NCBI GenBank assembly: GCA_045538735.1
Contig: JAZSRY010000015.1
Location: 1-27,938 of the forward strand
Length of the DNA: 27,938 nucleotides
Origin: SIG459 sp045538735
GTDB taxonomy: Bacteria; Bacillota; Clostridia; Oscillospirales; Oscillospiraceae
Reading direction: 5' to 3'
Below the pieces are notes generated by a model. It did no database searches and was not told where the DNA came from. It saw only the letters and a list, made by a program, of their open reading frames with translations. Below, piece after piece: positions 14,395-20,970 of the stretch. Numbering within the stretch: position 1 is the first letter of the stretch; every line of letters starts with the position of its first letter. The position numbers and the translations under genes are program-made.

Positions 14395-15225
14395 TTATCT
14401 CATTGTAATATAGCCGCGGTACTGGGTCAGGTTATCGCTGGCGGCCATATCGGAAAGGAACATGCTTACAATATAGTGGTTGCTCTTCAGGAAGGGGAAT
14501 GCATCCTCCTGAGCCCATGCGGGAGCGGCCATGTCGGCAGTGCCCTCAACAGCGGCAGCATACCACTCTTCGGGACCATCGAACCACATTTCAACAACTC
14601 TGTCGAATTTGCAGCCCACAACGTCCTTGTAGATTTTGCTGGAAAGGAAGCGGTTAACCTCGGGGCGGTTCTTGAAGTAAGGCACGAAGACCTCGTTGAA
14701 CCACTTTTCGCCCTCTTCTGCATCGGGCCAGCGGAGAACGAACTGCCAACGATAGTTGGGGCCGTCGGCAATGGTGCGGCCCTTGCCCTTGTAGTCATCC
14801 TGCCAGTTGATGGGGATGTGGGCGAAAACGAAGGGAGGCATCTCGCCGCCGCCGGAGGAGCGGTGGGTGTCGCCGTCCATGTTGGCGGCCTTAGAAAGGT
14901 CAACATTATCATCGGGAATCATGCCCTGCCAACGGAGAACTTCAACGGGCATACGCTCGGTGAAAGCGTTGACGCTCATTTCGGGAGCCATCTCGTTGGT
15001 GAGCCAGTAATGCTCGGTCATCTGGAAGCGGCGGGTGCCGAAACGCTCACCCTGAGGAGGGGTGGGAAGAGCATTATAGAAAGCATACTTGGTAACATAG
15101 GGGCCGAACTTGCTGATGGAATCGGGGATATGGGTTGCATAGAGCCAGTACTGGAGTCTATGGCGATATTCTTCGCGCACGCAGTCAACGAAAATAAGGC
15201 TGCGCATGGGACGATATTCAAACAT
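14395..15225 (-). CDS. Bacterial chalcone isomerase (Eubacterium ramulus type)
   Basis: This enzyme interconverts flavanones and chalcones (and can rearrange flavanonols) in anaerobic flavonoid breakdown. The 276-residue sequence follows the E. ramulus enzyme (about 282 residues) closely, as I recall it. The shared landmarks are PMRSLI.VDCV near residue 6, HIPDSIS.F.PYVTKYAFY at 32-50, PPQG.RFG at 56-63, KGKGRTI.DG.NYR near 150, WAQ.DAFPFLK near 240, and the C-terminus NL..YRGYITMR. His32 (in THIPDS) corresponds to that enzyme's catalytic histidine. The fold is a ferredoxin-like, EthD-related barrel, unrelated to plant chalcone isomerase. It is the first gene of the operon, with AAGGAGG upstream and a good promoter at 15261-15289. 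EthD-like domain of other function is the alternative. Confidence 0.9.
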   Translation of the reverse strand: MFEYRPMRSLIFVDCVREEYRHRLQYWLYATHIPDSISKFGPYVTKYAFYNALPTPPQGERFGTRRFQMTEHYWLTNEMAPEMSVNAFTERMPVEVLRWQGMIPDDNVDLSKAANMDGDTHRSSGGGEMPPFVFAHIPINWQDDYKGKGRTIADGPNYRWQFVLRWPDAEEGEKWFNEVFVPYFKNRPEVNRFLSSKIYKDVVGCKFDRVVEMWFDGPEEWYAAAVEGTADMAAPAWAQEDAFPFLKSNHYIVSMFLSDMAASDNLTQYRGYITMR

Positions 15226-15260
15226 GGTGTTTCCTCCTTGTTTTTAATTACAACACACTA

Positions 15261-15289
15261 ATTATAACAAAATCGGCATATAAAAACAA
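15261..15289 (-). promoter_or_regulatory. Sigma-A promoter of the chalcone isomerase operon
   Basis: On the minus strand TTGTTT (15284-15289) and a perfect TATAAT (15261-15266) are separated by 17 bp, 36 bp before the start codon. About 50 bp further upstream two similar 11-mers, CAAATTTGTTG (15338-15348) and CAAATTCGTTG (15373-15383), repeat in direct orientation and may be activator sites. Confidence 0.7.
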
Positions 15290-15401
15290 TTATCTCAATA
15301 ACTTCGCACAACATCGACAAGTCCAATTTTGGAGATGCAAATTTGTTGAATTCATACAAAAAACGCCTGAGTCAAATTCGTTGCGCGAGATGGGAAAACG
15401 T

Positions 15402-15419
15402 CCCGAAGAAAACTTCGGG
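15402..15419 (-). terminator. Terminator-like hairpin after the URO-D gene
   Basis: Arms cccgaag (15402-15408) and cttcggg (15413-15419) flank a tetraloop, followed on the minus strand by CGTTTTCCC. The T-run is short, so termination may be partial. It separates the URO-D gene from the chalcone isomerase promoter. Confidence 0.6.
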
Positions 15420-15428
15420 GCATGGAGC

Positions 15429-16541
15429 TTAGCGAACGGATTCTATCATTGCCTTGAGGTTTTCTATTTTGCAGTTGAGGGGGACTTCACATCCGGAGCC
15501 CAGAATGAAGCCGCCTTCCATACCCATATCAAGAAGCTTGTCGCAATATTCGCTGACCTTATCGGGGGTGGAGAAAGCGAGGAGGGCGGGGGGAACATCG
15601 CCGCGGATGACCTGATAGCCTTTGAGAATCTCATAGGCCTTGAAAATGTCGGTAGCGCCGTCAAGCTCGATGATGCAGCAGGCCTTGGGCAGCTCCTTGA
15701 AATAGGGGAGCATGGGCAGCCAGTTGCCGTCGCAGTGGACAACGCTGGTGATGCCGGCCTCGTGGAAGCCAAGAATCATCTGCTTGAGATAGGGCCAGGC
15801 AAATTCCTCGAACATCTCCATGGAGATGAAAGTTGCGGAGGAACGCATGGCGAAAATGGCGATGCGGTTGCCGCCGGCACTCTTTACGCCGGTGATGCCG
15901 GTCTTTATAATCTCGGGGGTTGCCTTTTCGCAGGCGGCCTTCACCTTTTCGGGGCAATCGTAGAGGTCGCAGCAGAATTCGCCCATTCCGCGGGACATGG
16001 AGAAGGTGTCGAAGGCGGGAGCGGTACCGGAATGGAACATGAGGGGGATATTTTTGCTGTCCCAGAACTTCTTGTTTTTCTTAGCCTCCATGCCGCAGCC
16101 GATGAAGCCTTTGAGAACCTTGAACTTGAGGAAGGGGGGCTTGAAGGGAGGACTCTGAATGGAAGCCACAAAGGGAGTCTGCCATGCGCCGAAGCCCTTT
16201 TCGATGATAAGGTCATAGTCGCTCTGCTGCATGATTTCCTCTTCGATGAACTGGAAGAGGGCATTGTCGTCAAGCTCGCGGCCGGGGATACGCACCTTCA
16301 TCTGCTCAATGTAGGTGACAGTCTTAGGACCCAGGGGGAACATCACATCGGGATAGCCGGTAACTTCGCAGCATTTTTTGTAGGCATCCATCCATGCGTC
16401 GTTGCCCTTGAAAATATCTGCCTGAGTGACGCCTGCGGGGACGGCGGCGAAGGTGCAGATATGAGGGAAAACGGGAATATCCTTCTTGCTTGCAAAGGGC
16501 TTAAGGCTCATTGCGTGGTCAAATTTTTCCTGACTTGTCAT
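15429..16541 (-). CDS. URO-D superfamily protein, probable corrinoid-linked methyltransferase
   Basis: This 370-residue protein has the uroporphyrinogen decarboxylase barrel fold, used by MtaA/MtbA-type methyltransferases and by O-demethylases that move methyl groups from aromatic methyl ethers to corrinoid proteins. Late in the barrel His269-Cys270-Asp271 (VVHCDGN) occupies the usual HxC zinc site, with Asp in place of the second ligand, and Cys351 (GSGCEVP) fits the last zinc-ligand cysteine. True heme-pathway UroD is unlikely, because its N-terminal substrate-binding motif is absent. No corrinoid protein gene is nearby. The ATG at 16541 is preferred over GTG at 16553, because the AGAGGTG site would touch the latter. 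Its promoter carries a dyad. Removal of flavonoid methyl groups is a contextual guess. Confidence 0.8.
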   Translation of the reverse strand: MTSQEKFDHAMSLKPFASKKDIPVFPHICTFAAVPAGVTQADIFKGNDAWMDAYKKCCEVTGYPDVMFPLGPKTVTYIEQMKVRIPGRELDDNALFQFIEEEIMQQSDYDLIIEKGFGAWQTPFVASIQSPPFKPPFLKFKVLKGFIGCGMEAKKNKKFWDSKNIPLMFHSGTAPAFDTFSMSRGMGEFCCDLYDCPEKVKAACEKATPEIIKTGITGVKSAGGNRIAIFAMRSSATFISMEMFEEFAWPYLKQMILGFHEAGITSVVHCDGNWLPMLPYFKELPKACCIIELDGATDIFKAYEILKGYQVIRGDVPPALLAFSTPDKVSEYCDKLLDMGMEGGFILGSGCEVPLNCKIENLKAMIESVR

Positions 16542-16552
16542 ATAAAAAAACA

Positions 16553-16594
16553 CCTCTCGGTTTCTTTGTAATACAAAAAGATTATACCGAGAGG
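16553..16594. promoter_or_regulatory. Dyad operator overlapping the URO-D promoter
   Basis: Perfect 9-bp arms cctctcggt (16553-16561) and accgagagg (16586-16594) flank the -10 element TATAAT (16581-16586), with an inner TTTGTA/TACAAA pair. One arm lies between -35 and -10 and the other overlaps the ribosome site of the URO-D gene. Because one arm lies upstream of the predicted transcript start, the symmetry must act in DNA, as a regulator binding site. Confidence 0.6.
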
Positions 16595-16609
16595 AGAGTG
16601 CTTTGTGAA
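16581..16609 (-). promoter_or_regulatory. Sigma-A promoter of the URO-D gene
   Basis: On the minus strand TTCACA (16604-16609) and perfect TATAAT (16581-16586) are separated by 17 bp, predicting a start near 16574 and a leader of about 33 nt. Confidence 0.7.
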
Positions 16610-16641
16610 ATTATGTTTTCAGTTAGGGCTATGACGAAATG

Positions 16642-17523
16642 TTATTGATTTTCTATCAATTCGAGAAAGTGAGTTATAGCGGGATTGTTGTTTTCCTTGC
16701 GCCAGACTATACAGGTTGAGGCATCGCCGAGGGGGATTTCGTCTATGAGGCGGATATCGGGATTGCCTGCAATGCTGGAATGATGGTTGATAACGCCGAC
16801 GCCAAGACCAAGCTCAATCCAAAGGAGGATGGTTGCAAGGTTGGGGGCTTCTCTTATGGTGAGAGGACCGCAGTCTATGGCGCGGAAATGGCTGAGAGCG
16901 TGCTCATAGCCCGCGCGGCAATCCTCCTGAGAGGTGAGGAGCAGTGTCTCCTGCATAAGGTCTTCCATTGTGAGGTTCTCTTTCTGTCCCAAAGGCAGGC
17001 GTCTGCTAATGGCAAAGACGGCGGCATCGCGGGTATAGACCTTATAGTTAACTCCGTCCATATCTCCGATATCAAAGTGAAGGGTGAAGGCGGCGTCGAT
17101 GCTGCCCTCACGGAGGAGTCTCCGGAGTTCACCAAAGGAGCCCTTACTTATGCGCAGGTCCACATTGGGATGCTTTTTCATAAAGCGGCGGAAAACCTCG
17201 GTGAGCTCCGCGCCCATCCACTGCCCTTCAAGCAAACCCAATCTTAGCTCGCCCGTGTAGCCCTGTCCGAGAGTCTGCACCTTTTTGATGAGCTGCTGCT
17301 GAGCATCATGGATGCTGCTCAGCTCCCGGGCGAGGAGTGCTCCTGCGGGAGTGGTGGTAACGCCTTTGCTGCCGCGGATAAATAGCTGGGTATTCAGTTC
17401 CTGCTCAAGAGAGGCTATCTGGCGGCTCAGCCCCGGCTGGCTCATATAAAGCCGCGCCGCAGCTTTTGTGAAATTGAGAGTTTCCGCAAGAGCGAGAAAG
17501 CATTTTATCTGTGTTGTATTCAT
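16642..17523 (-). CDS. LysR-family transcriptional regulator, between ALDH and URO-D genes
   Basis: This 293-residue regulator has the N-terminal winged HTH (MNTTQIKCFLALAETLNFTKAAARLYMSQPGLSRQIASLEQELNTQLFIRG) and a two-lobed effector-binding domain from about residue 90. Its start lies 5 nt after the aldehyde dehydrogenase stop and its GAGG site is inside that gene's end, so the two are cotranscribed from 18974-19002. The next gene downstream (URO-D) has its own promoter with an inverted repeat over the -10, a natural target for this protein. A regulator cotranscribed with an enzyme gene rather than divergent from it is less common for LysR. The inducer is unknown. Confidence 0.93.
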   Translation of the reverse strand: MNTTQIKCFLALAETLNFTKAAARLYMSQPGLSRQIASLEQELNTQLFIRGSKGVTTTPAGALLARELSSIHDAQQQLIKKVQTLGQGYTGELRLGLLEGQWMGAELTEVFRRFMKKHPNVDLRISKGSFGELRRLLREGSIDAAFTLHFDIGDMDGVNYKVYTRDAAVFAISRRLPLGQKENLTMEDLMQETLLLTSQEDCRAGYEHALSHFRAIDCGPLTIREAPNLATILLWIELGLGVGVINHHSSIAGNPDIRLIDEIPLGDASTCIVWRKENNNPAITHFLELIENQ

Positions 17524-17528
17524 TTAGC

Positions 17529-18953
17529 TTACCTCACAGGAATCCATTGCTCGGTGGTGAATTTGTTCAGCACCCAGCTGCCGTTGAAGCGACCCACGCC
17601 GCTTTGCTTTTCCGCGCCGAACATAACGTGGGGCTCATCTCCTATGGACTGGTCGTTTATGTGCACCATGCCGCTTTCAAGCTTCTGCGCAAGAAGCATG
17701 CCCCGGTATCTGTCCCGGGTGAAGATGCTGTTGGAAAGGCCGTAAATTGTGTCGTTTGCCATAGCAATGGCATCGTCCTCGCTCTCGGCTTTTATGATGG
17801 AGCAGACGGGACCGAAAACCTCTTCCCTTGCGGCAGGCATGGAGTTTTCCACGTCGCAGAGAAGCCAAGGGTGCACAAGATTGCCCTCGGTTTTGCCCTC
17901 TACAAGGACTTTTGCGCCCGCATCGACTGTGGCGGAAATGAGGGAGTTTATATGCTCCACCTGCTGGGCGTTTATAATGGGGCCTATAAAAACATCGCTG
18001 TCGGCAGGGTCGCCCGCTTTGAGAGAGCGGACGGCACCGGCCATTTTTTCGCAGAAAAGCTTGTAGTTTTCCTCGCCCACAACAAATATTCTGTTCAGGG
18101 ACATGCAAATTTGCCCCTGATGGAAGTAAGCGCCGAATATGGCGGCTTCCACGGCAGCATCCATATCCGCGTCGGGAAGCACAAGCATGGAGTTGTTGCC
18201 CCCAAGCTCAAGGGACATATCGCGGATATTTTCTCCCGCGATGCGGCCTATGCGGCGGCCAACCTGGGTGGAGCCGGTGAAAGATACAATGTCTGAAAGG
18301 GGATGGGCTACGATGTAGTCGCCGATGTCGCTGCCGCGGCCTGCAACAACGTTGAGAAGACCCCTGGGAAAGCCCGCTTTTTCAAACATTTCGCCTATTA
18401 TGAAGGCGGAGGCAGGTGTTTCGCTTGAAGGCTTGAGCACAACGGCATTTCCTGCGGCAACTGCGGGGATAAGGCTGCGAAGAGCCAGTATAAAGGGAAC
18501 ATTCCAAGGGGCGATAACGGTCACAACGCCCTTGGGTTTCCTGAAGACAAAGTTGGTCTGACCGGGAAAATCGGAGCTTTGAATGCGCCCCTCCATCATT
18601 TTGGGGAAAGCCATGCAGTAGCTGACAAAGTCGGGAGAGGTTCCCGCCTCGTAGTCACGCTTGGGTTTGGCGCAGCCTGCCTCAAGAAGCAGACATTCGT
18701 CCATTATGGGGCGGTACTCACGCATAATGCCGAGAAGACGCTCCAAAACCGCAACTTTTGCAGAGAGAGAGTAATCTGCCCAAATTTTCTGAGCTTCCTT
18801 TGCCGCAGCGTAAGCATCGTCAACATCTTCTTTTGAGGCAGGGCGGTAGGAATAGAGAACTTCACCGCTGAAGGGGTTGACATTGTCAAGATAACCCTCG
18901 CCCCGTCCCTCGCGCCAGACGCCGCCGATAAACTGCTTGTCATATGCTTTCAT
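17529..18953 (-). CDS. Aldehyde dehydrogenase, benzaldehyde/vanillin dehydrogenase-like
   Basis: This 474-residue NAD(P)-dependent enzyme oxidises an aldehyde to its acid in the cytoplasm. Family residues are in place: Asn151 (APWN), Lys174 (VLKPSS), the FTGST nucleotide loop at 225-229, the general base Glu249 (LELGG), the nucleophile Cys283 (GQICMS) and the EVFGPV motif. The C-terminal INDQSIGDEPHVMFGAEKQSG.GR.NG matches the subfamily of benzaldehyde and vanillin dehydrogenases better than betaine- or succinate-semialdehyde enzymes. ATG 18953 is chosen because AGAGGTG lies 6 nt upstream; GTG at 18962 is too close. It is first in an operon with the LysR gene. An aromatic aldehyde is the likely substrate. 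Confidence 0.9.
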   Translation of the reverse strand: MKAYDKQFIGGVWREGRGEGYLDNVNPFSGEVLYSYRPASKEDVDDAYAAAKEAQKIWADYSLSAKVAVLERLLGIMREYRPIMDECLLLEAGCAKPKRDYEAGTSPDFVSYCMAFPKMMEGRIQSSDFPGQTNFVFRKPKGVVTVIAPWNVPFILALRSLIPAVAAGNAVVLKPSSETPASAFIIGEMFEKAGFPRGLLNVVAGRGSDIGDYIVAHPLSDIVSFTGSTQVGRRIGRIAGENIRDMSLELGGNNSMLVLPDADMDAAVEAAIFGAYFHQGQICMSLNRIFVVGEENYKLFCEKMAGAVRSLKAGDPADSDVFIGPIINAQQVEHINSLISATVDAGAKVLVEGKTEGNLVHPWLLCDVENSMPAAREEVFGPVCSIIKAESEDDAIAMANDTIYGLSNSIFTRDRYRGMLLAQKLESGMVHINDQSIGDEPHVMFGAEKQSGVGRFNGSWVLNKFTTEQWIPVR

Positions 18954-18973
18954 ATACTTCACCTCTTGAGAAA

Positions 18974-19002
18974 ATTATATCACGGCAGTCATGGTGAGTA
19001 AA
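18974..19002 (-). promoter_or_regulatory. Sigma-A promoter of the ALDH-lysR operon
   Basis: On the minus strand TTTACT (18997-19002) and perfect TATAAT (18974-18979) are separated by 17 bp, about 21 bp before the start codon. Confidence 0.6.
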
Positions 19003-19010
19003 GACAAAGA

Positions 19011-19040
19011 AAAGCCTCCGCCATGGTGGACGGAGGCTTT
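19011..19040 (-). terminator. Terminator of MATE copy 2
   Basis: Perfect arms aaagcctccg (19011-19020) and cggaggcttt (19031-19040), extended by an inner cca/tgg pair. On the minus strand a TTTTCTTTG run follows. It lies 4 bp past the MATE stop. Confidence 0.88.
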
Positions 19041-19043
19041 GTA

Positions 19044-20414
19044 TTAATTCAGGGATTTTTCTTTTTCAGCCAGCACTACGGATATCTTCCTGTAGAGCAG
19101 TACTGCGAACACAAGGGCGATGGCCTCACCGATGATGGGGGCAAACCAGACGTTTCTCAAATTTCCGCTCAGAGAGAGCAGCCATGCAAAGGGGAGCATG
19201 AAAATAACCTGACGGCAGAGGTTTATGAAAAGGGAATAGTGGGCACGGCCCATGGACTGGAAGGAGGTGCTTACTATAACGCAAAGAGCGCCTACGGGCA
19301 GAGTGATGCTGCATATCCTTATAGCGGAGAGGCCTATCTCCATCATGGCGGGGCCTGCGTCAAAGAAGCGGAGGAGCGTGCCGGGGATACACTGATAAAT
19401 GATCATTACCGCCAGCGACACGCAGAAGCCAACAATAAGAGCCAGCTTCAAGGTCTTGCGTACGCGGTCAATATTGCCTGCGCCGTAGTTATAGGAGAAG
19501 ATGGCGATGGTGCCGTTGTTCATGCCGAACACGGGCATGAAGCCGAAGGAGTGGAGCTTCATCCAGATTCCGAAGACGGCGGTGGCGGTGGTGGAAAAGC
19601 CCAGAAGTATCTGGTTCATGGCGAAGCTCATAATGGAATTGAGGCTCACTATTATCATGCTGGGTACGCCGACGGCATATATGCTGCGGACGATATCCCT
19701 GCGGGGCAGCATCTCCCGAAGACGGAAGCGAATGCCGGAACCGGAGCGCAGACAGAGGACAAGGGCCACGATGGCGCTGAGAAGCTGGCCCAGCACCGTG
19801 GCAATTGCAGCGCCCTTTATGCCCAGCTCGGGGAAGGGGCCTATGCCGAAAATGAGGAACCAGTCAAAGACAATGTTGAACACCGCGCCGGAGATCTGGG
19901 CGATCATGGACTGGGTGCTGTTTCCCACAGCCACCAGAAGCTTCTCGAAATTCTGGCAGAAGAAGCAGCCAAGGGAAAAGACGCAGACTATGCGCAGATA
20001 GCTTACGCCGCTTTCCACAATGTCGGTGATGTCGGTCTGGGCAAGGAAGAAAGGCCGGACAAGGAAAATGCCGATGACAAGGAATATAAGGGTGTACACG
20101 GCGGACAGGAATATCTGGACATTGGCGGCCCGCTGGGCATCAGCGTGGTTTTTCTGACCCAGAAAACGGGAGATGCAGGCGTTTATACCTACGCCGGTAC
20201 CCACGGCGATGGCGCTCATGGTCATCTGTATGGGGAAGGCCAGAGACACGGCGGTGAGGGCGTTTTCGCTTATCCTTGCCACGAACATGGAGTCAACAAC
20301 ATTATATAGAGCCTGCACCAGCATGCTTATCATCATGGGCACAGACATTTTTACAAGCAGGGGAACTATGGGCATTGTGCCCAGAGGATTTTCTTTTTGT
20401 GCAACAGGCTGCAT
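19044..20414 (-). CDS. MATE-family exporter (copy 2)
   Basis: This 456-residue protein with 12 predicted membrane helices has the MATE pattern: MLVQALYNVVDSMFVARISENALTAVSLAFP in the first helix pair, GVGINACISRFLGQKNHADAQRAAN, GAVFNIVFDWFLIFGIGPFPELGIKGAAIATVLGQ and FGMNNGTIAIFSYNYGAGNIDRVRKTLK in the second half. It is closer to the YpnP/NorM-like clostridial branch and clearly diverged from copy 1 at 10529, so it is not a recent duplication. AAGGAGAAG precedes the ATG. A promoter is likely at 20444-20471. It has its own terminator. It marks the right border of the presumed flavonoid/aromatic island. Confidence 0.94.
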   Translation of the reverse strand: MQPVAQKENPLGTMPIVPLLVKMSVPMMISMLVQALYNVVDSMFVARISENALTAVSLAFPIQMTMSAIAVGTGVGINACISRFLGQKNHADAQRAANVQIFLSAVYTLIFLVIGIFLVRPFFLAQTDITDIVESGVSYLRIVCVFSLGCFFCQNFEKLLVAVGNSTQSMIAQISGAVFNIVFDWFLIFGIGPFPELGIKGAAIATVLGQLLSAIVALVLCLRSGSGIRFRLREMLPRRDIVRSIYAVGVPSMIIVSLNSIMSFAMNQILLGFSTTATAVFGIWMKLHSFGFMPVFGMNNGTIAIFSYNYGAGNIDRVRKTLKLALIVGFCVSLAVMIIYQCIPGTLLRFFDAGPAMMEIGLSAIRICSITLPVGALCVIVSTSFQSMGRAHYSLFINLCRQVIFMLPFAWLLSLSGNLRNVWFAPIIGEAIALVFAVLLYRKISVVLAEKEKSLN

Positions 20415-20443
20415 TTTCTTCTCCTTCTAAATTTATTACCATA

Positions 20444-20471
20444 ATTTTAAGCCTTTTTCATCACAATTCAA
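20444..20471 (-). promoter_or_regulatory. Probable sigma-A promoter of MATE copy 2
   Basis: On the minus strand TTGAAT (20466-20471) and TAAAAT (20444-20449) are separated by 16 bp, 29 bp before the start codon. Confidence 0.5.
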
Positions 20472-20536
20472 GAGGAATATTTGACAAAATCAAGTTTTTT
20501 AAGGCGGATATTATCTCAGCATATAAAGGAAATGCC

Positions 20537-20566
20537 TTGACAATTTTCCTGCCCGGGGCGTATAAT
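20537..20566 (+). promoter_or_regulatory. Consensus sigma-A promoter of the T-box-trpB unit
   Basis: Perfect TTGACA (20537-20542) and perfect TATAAT (20561-20566) with an 18-bp spacer. Transcription should start near 20573, some 400 nt before trpB, leaving room for the leader described next. Confidence 0.88.
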
Positions 20567-20572
20567 CATAAA

Positions 20573-20859
20573 AAATGAATAGCGAAACAAACCGATGAAG
20601 TGGGAGTAAAGGCGGCGATGCTCTTCCAGAGAGTCCGGGGTGCTGTGATCCGGACAGAAAACAAACCGTCAAATGGGCCACGGAGGGCGCAGGGAAAGGT
20701 GAATAACCGAGTATTCTGCGACGTGTGGGCATACGTCAGTTGCCGGGGGTATATTTGTACCCTGCCAAAGAGCACGGTTTCAGGGCTGTGAATCAAGGTG
20801 GCACCGCGGATAGCGTTTATTCGTCCTTGACAGATATGATTTCTGTCGGGGATTTTTTT
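20573..20859 (+). promoter_or_regulatory. tRNA-Trp T-box riboswitch controlling trpB
   Basis: The leader carries the T-box core, AAGGTGGCACCGCGGA (20795-20810). Its bulge UGGC (20799-20802) pairs with the GCCA end expected for tRNA-Trp. Upstream, the stem I apical signature AGAGAGTCCGGGG...GATCCGGAC (about 20629-20655) is present, and TGG at 20674-20676 is the best specifier codon, followed by a purine. A terminator follows: arms 20824-20834 and 20842-20852 make 11 pairs, then seven T (20853-20859). Uncharged tRNA-Trp should favour the antiterminator and turn on trpB. The downstream gene's identity fits tryptophan. The specifier position was read by eye. Confidence 0.92.
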
Positions 20860-20886
20860 GTTCCCGGAACAGGGGAGAGAGAGCCT

Positions 20887-20925
20887 ATGATTCTTTTGAC
20901 AAGACGATGGCGGCCCCGGCACTGA
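20887..20925 (+). CDS. Possible 12-residue leader peptide with one Trp codon, between T-box and trpB
   Basis: After the T-box terminator there is an ATG with GGGGAGAG about 9 nt upstream, encoding MILLTRRWRPRH and a TGA stop. The single tryptophan codon is residue 8. The stop lies in the loop of a hairpin (20913-20939) formed by gcc-cggca and tgccg-ggc. No T-run follows that hairpin, so it is not an obvious terminator. It could be a translational control element or chance. Confidence 0.25.
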   Translation: MILLTRRWRPRH

Positions 20926-20939
20926 AAAATTGCCGAGGC
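20913..20939 (+). promoter_or_regulatory. Hairpin between T-box terminator and trpB
   Basis: cggca (20917-20921) pairs with tgccg (20931-20935), extended by gcc/ggc across one mismatch. It lies 32 bp upstream of the trpB start and contains the stop codon of the small leader frame. Function unknown. Confidence 0.45.
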
Positions 20940-20970
20940 ACACTATTTTGAAAGATAAAGGAGAATTACT

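Noticed and set aside
14395..15225. Labelling this protein only as EthD-domain or hypothetical
   Set aside because: The full-length landmark matches to bacterial chalcone isomerase are much more specific than a general EthD-like fold.
15429..16541. Heme-pathway uroporphyrinogen decarboxylase (hemE)
   Set aside because: The N-terminal substrate-binding motif of HemE is absent and no heme genes are near; the zinc-type residues fit the methyltransferase branch.
15381..16571. Plus-strand frame of 396 codons opposite the URO-D gene
   Set aside because: No plausible start site; the sense strand has conserved URO-D features.
19023..20309. Plus-strand frame of 428 codons opposite MATE copy 2
   Set aside because: Polar, Gly/His/Glu-rich product complementary to a membrane protein; a typical shadow.
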